Positions 58,762 through 64,000 of a stretch of 64,000 nucleotides of DNA are shown here, in pieces; the stretch's first letter is position 1, and the number at the start of each line of letters is the position of its first letter. The position numbers and the translations under genes were made by a program. Below the pieces are notes generated by a model. The model did not search any database, was not told where the DNA came from, and worked only from the letters and a program-made list of their open reading frames with translations. The DNA comes from Lentzea tibetensis (GTDB lineage: Bacteria; Actinomycetota; Actinomycetes; Mycobacteriales; Pseudonocardiaceae). The stretch spans positions 179,530-243,529 of the forward strand of contig NZ_VOBR01000010.1 of assembly GCF_007845675.1 (NCBI RefSeq), read 5' to 3'.

Positions 58762-60860
58762 TCTTCCTCTTCTCTGCGACGGATCCGCAACAGGTACGCG
58801 CACGCCAGCAGGCCGAGGCCGCCGACGCCGGCCGGTGCCGTGTTGCTCTCGATGCTGCGCGGGATCTGGCACGGCTTGGTGCCGCACATGTCCGGGTCGC
58901 GCATCATGACGGTCTTGGCCGCCGAGTCGACCTGGCCCGAAGGTCCGAACGCGCGCACCACGATCCGGTTCGAACCGAAGTCCACGTCGATGTTCGCCAG
59001 CGTCGCGTTGCACGCGATGGCCGTCGACGTGCCCATCGTGGTGTTCACGACCTCGCACCGGCCGGTGTGGTTCGCCCACGCCGCTGGCGGCGCCATGTTC
59101 ACCTTGCGCGTGTACGACGTCTGCACACCGGTGATCGACGTGATCACCACGGCGCCTGCCGGAGGCAGCGGAGGCGGCGGCGGCGGTGTGGTCGTCGTCG
59201 GCACCACCGGAGGCGGCGTCGTGGTGGTGGGAACGACCGGAGGCGGAGTGGTCGTGGTCGGCACGACCGGCGGCTTGGTCGTCGTCGTGACCGGCGCACC
59301 ACCCGTCACGGTCCACGACCCGACACCCGCCGGTCCGGTGGCCGACCCCGACGACGCGGCGACCGAAACGTCCACCCGGCCGTTGGTGCAGAACGTGGTG
59401 CCACCGCAGGGCAACGCCAGGTCGGTCGACGTCCCCGCCACCTGGGAGGACACCGACCCGCCGGTGAACGCGCCGGACGCCGTCACGACGTAGCCCACCA
59501 CGGTTCCCGCGGGCGCCGTCCAGCTGACGGTGACCGTCAACGCCGAGGCGTTCCGCGACTTCTCCCTGATCGAGATGCCGGAAGGTGCTGCCAGCGCACC
59601 GGGAGGCGCAGCCGACGAAGAAGGCGGTGGCACACCAACAGAGGAGCTCGGGGTGTCACCGCGCGGCGGCTTGATCGGCTCGTTCGGGCGCGGGGGCGGC
59701 GGCGTGGGCACCGACGGGATCGGCGATCGGTCCGGGTTCGTCACCTGGAGCTCGGGGCTGCGGATGGTCAGCGTGCGGGTGCTGCCGTCCGCGTCGACCA
59801 GGACGCCGGTCGACGAGCCGGGCACGTTCACGAACAGCCTGCCGTCGTCGAACACGAGCTCGGGGTCGCCGCCGCCGGACGTCTGCACGTCGTCACCGCC
59901 GCGCTTGCCGCTGCGGTCGAGCACGATCACCTTGCCTGACCCGCGGCACGGCACGTACACCTTGTCCCTGAACACGGCCGGACGGCCGGGCTTGGGGCAC
60001 CCCAGCGCATCCACGTCGACGCGCACGACCTGGCCGTCGACGACCAGCACGACGGTTCCCGCGGAAGGCACCGACGCGGGCACGAGGTTGTCCGGCGACG
60101 TCTGCGCTGCGATCACCTCGCCCGACAGCGACACCGTGGTGGCCGAGCGGTCCGCACCGGTGCCGTCCTGCACCACGACACCCGCGTCCAGCCCGATCAG
60201 CGTCACGCCCGCGTCGTGCGGGACGAGCACCGTGCGCGGACCGGCCCCGGAGATGGGCTTGTGCGACCGCTCGACGAAGCGCTCCTCCTCGTCGGACCAC
60301 TCGAGTGCGCGCAGCGTGCCGCCGTGGTCGACGAGCCACACCACGCCGCGGTCGTCCACGACGACGTCGGCGAGCGGCTGACCGGCCTGCCACGCGGTGC
60401 CCACGTCTGCCAGCGTCACCGGGTCGGCGGTGTGCACGGTGCCCGCGGCGCGGTCGACGACGAACACGTGGCCGTTCGCGACCAGCACCTTCGACGACGG
60501 ACCGGCGGGCGCCTGACGGCGGCCGGACGCCAGCAGCGTCGACAGGTCGATCACCGTGATCTGACCGGTGCGCCGGTCGAGCACGATCAGCCTGCCGTCC
60601 TCCTGCGCGATCTCCAGCTGCGCGTCGGCACCGCTGATCTGCAACCGGGTCTGCGGCTTCCCCGAAGCGGGGTTGACCTGCACGACCTCGCCGCGCTGGT
60701 CGTCACCGAGCCAGGTGAGCCCGTCGGACACCTCGACCGAGGTGCGCGCGATCCCGTTGCCGAATGCGGCGCCCGCGAGCAGCAGGACACCGAGCAGAGC
60801 GGCGCCGAAGCTGGCCGACTCCCTGCCCCCGTTGCCGATCAACCGTCTGAGCACCCGCAT
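58758..60860 (-). CDS. Membrane-anchored beta-propeller and fibronectin-III protein
   Basis: The 700-residue protein has an N-terminal membrane anchor (AALLGVLLLAGAAFGNGIA). An extracellular seven-bladed-type beta-propeller follows, to about residue 370 (repeated blocks such as RLIVLDRRTGQITVIDLSTL and KVIVLDRSG). Next are a proline-rich linker, an Fn3 domain (ALTVTVSWTAPAGTVVGYVV), three PPPVVPTTTT repeats, an Ig-like domain with four cysteines and a C-terminal membrane helix with an acidic tail. It heads the MoxR-DUF58-transglutaminase operon and is probably the surface component. Confidence 0.87.
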   Translation of the reverse strand: MRVLRRLIGNGGRESASFGAALLGVLLLAGAAFGNGIARTSVEVSDGLTWLGDDQRGEVVQVNPASGKPQTRLQISGADAQLEIAQEDGRLIVLDRRTGQITVIDLSTLLASGRRQAPAGPSSKVLVANGHVFVVDRAAGTVHTADPVTLADVGTAWQAGQPLADVVVDDRGVVWLVDHGGTLRALEWSDEEERFVERSHKPISGAGPRTVLVPHDAGVTLIGLDAGVVVQDGTGADRSATTVSLSGEVIAAQTSPDNLVPASVPSAGTVVLVVDGQVVRVDVDALGCPKPGRPAVFRDKVYVPCRGSGKVIVLDRSGKRGGDDVQTSGGGDPELVFDDGRLFVNVPGSSTGVLVDADGSTRTLTIRSPELQVTNPDRSPIPSVPTPPPPRPNEPIKPPRGDTPSSSVGVPPPSSSAAPPGALAAPSGISIREKSRNASALTVTVSWTAPAGTVVGYVVTASGAFTGGSVSSQVAGTSTDLALPCGGTTFCTNGRVDVSVAASSGSATGPAGVGSWTVTGGAPVTTTTKPPVVPTTTTPPPVVPTTTTPPPVVPTTTTPPPPPPLPPAGAVVITSITGVQTSYTRKVNMAPPAAWANHTGRCEVVNTTMGTSTAIACNATLANIDVDFGSNRIVVRAFGPSGQVDSAAKTVMMRDPDMCGTKPCQIPRSIESNTAPAGVGGLGLLACAYLLRIRRREEEE
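59182..59271. repeat. Three 30-bp tandem repeats
   Basis: Three contiguous 30-bp units encode the decapeptide PPPVVPTTTT on the minus strand, and a degenerate fourth follows. They form the stalk between the Fn3 and Ig-like domains. Confidence 0.85.
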
Positions 60861-60980
60861 GCGTGAACCTCCTCCACCCGGCGGGGATGCTAACCCGGCC
60901 CTATGACAAATTCGGTCGCCGCACGGTTCCCGGATCGCCTCTTACGACAAACGCGTATTGAGATAGGGCAGAGTGGACGC

Positions 60981-61589
60981 ATGGAGATCCCTGGGCTGGG
61001 TCTGGCCAAGTCCGCCGTCAGCTGGGCCGTCGATTCGGCCGTCACCGTCGCCTCCGTGCCCAGCCGCGTCGCCGGGCTGCTGGACGAGGTCGAGTCGCTC
61101 GTGCAGCGCGTGAACAAGGTCGTCACCAACGCCGACGAGCTGGTCAACCGCACCGCGCACATCGTGGACGACGCGGAGAAGACCGTCGACGAGGTCCGCG
61201 CGCTCACCGCCGCCGCGGGTGAGGTCGCGGACGGCGCGTCGCGCGTCGTGCACATCGCGGACGGGACGGCCCGCACCGCGAACGAGCTGATCACGTTGTA
61301 CGAGCCGGTCGCGAAGACCGCGCACCCGCTCGCGACGCGGTTCGTGGAGGAGCTGTCGCCGCACGAGATCGAGGCGGCCATCCGCCTGGTCGACGAGCTG
61401 CCCGCGCTCACCGACCGGCTGGTCACCGACATCCTGCCGATACTCGAGACGCTCAACCGGGTCGGCCCGGACGTGCACCAGCTGCTGGAGGTCACGAACG
61501 ACGTCCGGCAGGCCATCCTCGGCATCCCCGGCTTCGGCTTCATGCGCCGAAGGGGTGAAACGAAAGAAATCGAGAACAACGACGATTAG
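60981..61589 (+). CDS. Helical hypothetical protein
   Basis: This 202-residue protein is nearly all helical, with heptad-like stretches rich in V, L, A, D and T (VESLVQRVNKVVTNADELVN, VRALTAAAGEVADGASRVVH), consistent with a long coiled coil. It has no signal peptide or membrane helix. Similar actinobacterial proteins exist with no known role. ATG 60981 is chosen; ATG 60903 would add 26 residues but lacks an SD, and the AT-richer DNA between them looks like promoter. A hairpin follows the stop at once. Confidence 0.75.
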   Translation: MEIPGLGLAKSAVSWAVDSAVTVASVPSRVAGLLDEVESLVQRVNKVVTNADELVNRTAHIVDDAEKTVDEVRALTAAAGEVADGASRVVHIADGTARTANELITLYEPVAKTAHPLATRFVEELSPHEIEAAIRLVDELPALTDRLVTDILPILETLNRVGPDVHQLLEVTNDVRQAILGIPGFGFMRRRGETKEIENNDD

Positions 61590-61590
61590 A

Positions 61591-61620
61591 TGCCGCCGGG
61601 AGTGGGTACTCCCGGCGGCA
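61591..61620 (+). terminator. 13-bp perfect hairpin directly after the helical-protein gene
   Basis: TGCCGCCGGGAGT-GGGT-ACTCCCGGCGGCA begins 2 nt past the stop. The last base is the A of the next ORF's ATG, so this hairpin would also block a leadered ribosome-binding site for that ORF. Confidence 0.75.
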
Positions 61621-61889
61621 TGACTTCGCCTCTTGACCAGGCCGCCCGCCCCTGGTGGCTGCTGACCAGCGTGTTCGCGCTGCTCGCCGTCGTGAACGCC
61701 AGCATCGGGGTCAGCGAGAACACCGCGTGGTCCTACGCCGTGTCGTTATCACTGTTCGCCGCCGCCGTGTGGTGCGGGCGAAGAGCTACGAGACCGACTT
61801 CCCGGTCGTCTCGTGCACCAGGTTCGACGGATCTCCGAACCGGTACGCCCGCACCCGATAGGTCGCCTGCTTCTCGTCCGGCAGCGTGA
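61620..61889 (+). CDS. Small membrane protein (possible)
   Basis: The 89-residue ORF has two hydrophobic helices (WWLLTSVFALLAVVNASIGV and WSYAVSLSLFAAAVWCGRRA) and a basic/Pro-rich tail. The first 55 residues look like a real small membrane protein. The last 35 overlap the convergent Fn3 lipoprotein gene by 104 bp and look like antisense readthrough, so the true C terminus may have been lost by mutation. It contains one TTA codon (61746-61748). The ATG sits at the foot of a strong hairpin and has no SD. Confidence 0.45.
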   Translation: MTSPLDQAARPWWLLTSVFALLAVVNASIGVSENTAWSYAVSLSLFAAAVWCGRRATRPTSRSSRAPGSTDLRTGTPAPDRSPASRPAA

Positions 61890-62472
61890 TCAGCCCGAAC
61901 GACACGACGTTCGGGTCGAGCTGCGCGGCGATCCGGTAGTCGGTGGCACCGGACGGCTTGATCTCCAGCAGGTAGCCCTGCTCGTCGGAGGCGTTGTCCG
62001 TCCAGGTGAACAGGATCCCGTTCGCGTGCTTGACCTCGGCCTTCAGGCCGGTCGGTGCGGCGTCCGGACTGGACGACGAGTGCGTGCCCTTGCCGTCCGC
62101 CTTGGGCGGACCCCACTCGTGACCGTCCGTTTCGGACACCTCGTCGCCCGGTGGCAGCGCGACGTCGACCGTCGCCGACACCGGTCCTGTGTACGGCCTG
62201 ACCCGGTAGAAGAAGTTCGTCTCCGGGATCAGGTCCGGGTGCGTGAACGACGTCTGTCCGGGTGGGACGAAACCGAGGATCGTGTACTGGCCGTCCTTCT
62301 CGTTCGAGTACTCGACGATCTGGCCCGCGGCGCCCGCCTGAGGCCGCCACTCCAGCTTGACGTCCGTCGGGGACGTCAAAGTGGACTCGAGCTGGTTTCC
62401 GGCTTGGTCCTGCTGTTCCTGCCCACAGGCCGTCAGGAACAGCAGGACCACGAGCAGTAGTGCTCGGATCAC
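61786..62472 (-). CDS. Fibronectin-III-like lipoprotein
   Basis: The 228-residue product has a lipobox (LLLVVLLFLTACGQEQ). Two Fn3-like beta domains follow: SPTDVKLEWRPQAGAAGQIV to VALPPGD, and APTGLKAEVKHANGILFTWT to YRVRAYRFGDPSN. It should be anchored on the outer membrane face. The GTG at 62472 overlaps the stop of the secreted gene as GTGA, so the two are one transcript and may cooperate. Confidence 0.85.
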   Translation of the reverse strand: MIRALLLVVLLFLTACGQEQQDQAGNQLESTLTSPTDVKLEWRPQAGAAGQIVEYSNEKDGQYTILGFVPPGQTSFTHPDLIPETNFFYRVRPYTGPVSATVDVALPPGDEVSETDGHEWGPPKADGKGTHSSSSPDAAPTGLKAEVKHANGILFTWTDNASDEQGYLLEIKPSGATDYRIAAQLDPNVVSFGLITLPDEKQATYRVRAYRFGDPSNLVHETTGKSVS

Positions 62473-63071
62473 TTGCGCCAGAACCGGATGTTGCTCCACT
62501 CGACCGTCGCCGGTCCCTTGCCGCTGGCGGTCCGGTACGCGCCGAACTTGTCGTAGAAGCTGCCGCCGGAGCTCGACACGCTGTGCTTCTGCGATCCGTT
62601 GATGTACGTGCGGTGCGTGCTGCCGACGACGTGCACGGTGTTCACGCGCACGGTCGTGCCGACGGTGGCGCCGGTGGCGATGGTGTTGCCACCGTGCACG
62701 GCGTAGAGCCGTCCGCCCTTCTCCACGGCGAGCATGAAGTACGGGCCCGCACCGGGGTTGTCCTTGAACGTCTGCTTGAGACTGACTCGGGAACCGCCGA
62801 GACTCGTGATCCGGAAGCTGCCCTCGAACTGCCGCGTGCCACCGGTGTACGTGGCGTAACGGCGCTCGGCGCGCTGGTCACCGCTGCCGGTGGAGCAGGT
62901 GAGCGTGAAGGTCAGGTCGCTGACCTTGCCGCAACCGCGCTGCTGCACGCTGAACGTCGGCGAGACGCTGGTCCACGGGCCCGCTTCCACCTGTGCGTGA
63001 GCGGGTTGGGCCGTGAGCAGCAGACCGGTGGCGAGCGCGAACCCCGTTAGAGCACGGAGTTGTTTGGCCAT
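62469..63071 (-). CDS. Secreted beta-jelly-roll protein, possible polysaccharide lyase
   Basis: The 200-residue protein has a signal peptide ending TAQPAHAQ. The mature part reads as a beta-sandwich: RYATYTGGTRQFEGSFRITS, LGGSRVSLKQTFKDN and GPYFMLAVEKGGRLYAVHGG, ending GPATVEWSNIRFWRK. This resembles alginate/uronate lyase-like or carbohydrate-binding proteins, but I cannot name the family with confidence. GGAGG lies 8 nt before ATG 63071. A LacI-type operator lies 25 bp upstream, as expected for a sugar-induced glycan enzyme. Confidence 0.75.
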   Translation of the reverse strand: MAKQLRALTGFALATGLLLTAQPAHAQVEAGPWTSVSPTFSVQQRGCGKVSDLTFTLTCSTGSGDQRAERRYATYTGGTRQFEGSFRITSLGGSRVSLKQTFKDNPGAGPYFMLAVEKGGRLYAVHGGNTIATGATVGTTVRVNTVHVVGSTHRTYINGSQKHSVSSSGGSFYDKFGAYRTASGKGPATVEWSNIRFWRK

Positions 63072-63095
63072 GAAAAAAGCCTCCTCTACGCGCTT

Positions 63096-63110
63096 TGGCA
63101 AGCGCTTTCA
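63096..63110. promoter_or_regulatory. LacI-family-type operator
   Basis: TGGCAAGCGCTTTCA is centred on the palindrome AAGCGCTT and matches the LacI/CcpA-type consensus TGNNANCGNTNNCA closely. An extra CGCTTT half-site lies just beside it at 63091-63096. It sits 25 bp upstream of the secreted lyase-like gene. Confidence 0.75.
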
Positions 63111-63146
63111 GGGGGCGGCTTTCACAGCGTAGCGGATACTTGACAG

Positions 63147-64000
63147 GTGTTCGACCTTCATCGCCTGCGTTTGTTGCGGGAACTCAAGCACCGGGGCACT
63201 CTCGCCGCTGTCGCGTCCGCGTTGTCGTACAGCCCGTCGTCGGTCTCGCAGCAGCTGTCCCAGCTGGAACAGGAGGTCGGCGTCCGACTGCTGGAACCGG
63301 TCGGGCGCAGGGTGAAGCTGACCCCGCAGGCCGAGATACTCGTCGCGCACACCGAGGCGGTGCTGGCCAGGCTGGAGCAGGCCGAGGCGGACATCGCCGC
63401 GTCGTTGCACGAGATCAGCGGAACGTTGCGCGTCGCGACGTTCCAGACCGCGACGCTGGCGCTCATCCCCGCGACTCTCGCACGCATGCGCGACGAACAC
63501 CCGTCGTTGCGCATCGAATTCACGGTCGCCGATCCGGAAGTGGCGCTGTCCGCTCTCATCGCGCGCGACTTCGACCTGGTGTTCAGCGAGGAGTATCCGG
63601 GACAACCGGAACCGAGATTCGCTCAACTCGAATACGCGGAGCTGTTCCACGACCCGATTCAGCTTGCCGTGCCACCGGGAATGGACACCACGTCCATCGC
63701 CGAACTGCCGTGGATCATGGAGCCGGAGGGCTACCCGCAGCGCAAGTGGGCGACCGCGCTGTGCCGCAACCACGGCTTCGAGCCGGACGTCCGGTTCGAG
63801 TCGACCGACGTGCTGGTGAAGCTGCGGTTCGTCGAGCACGGGCTGGCGGCCGCGCTGATCCCCCGGCTGATCTGGCACGACCGCGACGTCACGCTGCCGC
63901 TGCACGACCCGCCCGGCGGACCCCAGTCGCGCAGACTGTTCACCGCGGCACGGGCCGGGCGGGGCCAGCATCCCGCGGTGCGGGCGTTCCGTCAGGCGCT
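63147..64000 (+). CDS. LysR-family transcriptional regulator (3' partial)
   Basis: The frame from GTG 63147 runs to the window end (284 complete codons). The N-terminal HTH reads FDLHRLRLLRELKHRGTLAA and SPSSVSQQLSQLEQEVGVRL, followed by the LysR effector domain (ISGTLRVATFQTATLALIPA, LPWIMEPEGY). This form with RLRLLRELKHRGT is common in actinomycetes. It is divergent from the secreted lyase-like gene, and the LacI-type operator lies between them. The target is unknown. Confidence 0.92.
   Translation, partial: MFDLHRLRLLRELKHRGTLAAVASALSYSPSSVSQQLSQLEQEVGVRLLEPVGRRVKLTPQAEILVAHTEAVLARLEQAEADIAASLHEISGTLRVATFQTATLALIPATLARMRDEHPSLRIEFTVADPEVALSALIARDFDLVFSEEYPGQPEPRFAQLEYAELFHDPIQLAVPPGMDTTSIAELPWIMEPEGYPQRKWATALCRNHGFEPDVRFESTDVLVKLRFVEHGLAAALIPRLIWHDRDVTLPLHDPPGGPQSRRLFTAARAGRGQHPAVRAFRQA

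Overview
The window is a GC-rich, densely packed stretch of an actinomycete chromosome. The gene content (bacterial Ku, a SARP/NB-ARC regulator, a PAC2 protein, a sortase-type LAxTG surface protein, many secreted proteins, F420-type LLM oxidoreductase, GTG starts, 4-nt stop/start overlaps) points to the Pseudonocardiales; a Lentzea- or Saccharothrix-like organism is my guess, not something the sequence proves. I saw no rRNA, tRNA, insertion sequence, prophage or CRISPR array.

Region 1 to 11.5 kb: a very large secreted protein with an N,N-dimethylformamidase-like domain and repeated DUF4082/Ig modules (cut by the window start) lies downstream of a seven-gene minus-strand operon. That operon encodes a polyprenyl-phosphate sugar-phosphate transferase, a Gfo/Idh dehydrogenase, a sugar-nucleotide epimerase, and two aminotransferase plus acyltransferase pairs. 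All junctions except the aminotransferase start at 5727 overlap by 1 to 4 nt. The set is what is needed to make and lipid-link an acylated di- or triamino sugar. The operon is preceded by a 424-bp leader.

Region 11.5 to 31.5 kb: mixed genes. They include an S4 protein, a DUF2306 membrane protein, a secreted beta-helix protein, a two-gene SLOG(LSDAT)-SLATT / SLATT cassette of the type predicted to act in nucleotide signalling and membrane conflict systems, a zinc-ribbon SDR lacking the catalytic tyrosine, a short Ku, a polysaccharide-lyase-like protein, a SARP/NB-ARC/TPR regulator divergent from a RecB-like nuclease-helicase, an LAxTG surface protein, a PIG-L deacetylase and a subtilase with a P domain.

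Region 31.5 to 52.3 kb: an S41 peptidase, a membrane protein with a lipase-type serine motif, a copper-SOD-like lipoprotein, a YbdK-like ligase facing a GH13 plus LLM oxidoreductase pair, a MacA/MacB-like three-gene ABC system, a frameshifted aldo/keto reductase, a MarR/SDR divergent pair with a near-perfect operator, an acyl-CoA-dehydrogenase-like flavoprotein, a nitroreductase, thyA-folA, MmcQ/YjbR, PAC2, DUF4230 and two unrecognised probable TIM-barrel proteins.

Region 52.5 to 64 kb: a Ser/Thr kinase is convergent with a four-gene envelope operon (beta-propeller/Fn3 membrane protein, MoxR ATPase, DUF58, transglutaminase). A helical hypothetical protein, a small membrane ORF, an Fn3 lipoprotein coupled to a secreted jelly-roll-like protein with a LacI-type operator, and a LysR regulator cut by the window end complete the window. 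The best candidates for undescribed biology are the SLOG-SLATT cassette, the double aminotransferase/acyltransferase sugar operon with its leader, and the kinase plus MoxR-DUF58-transglutaminase envelope locus.
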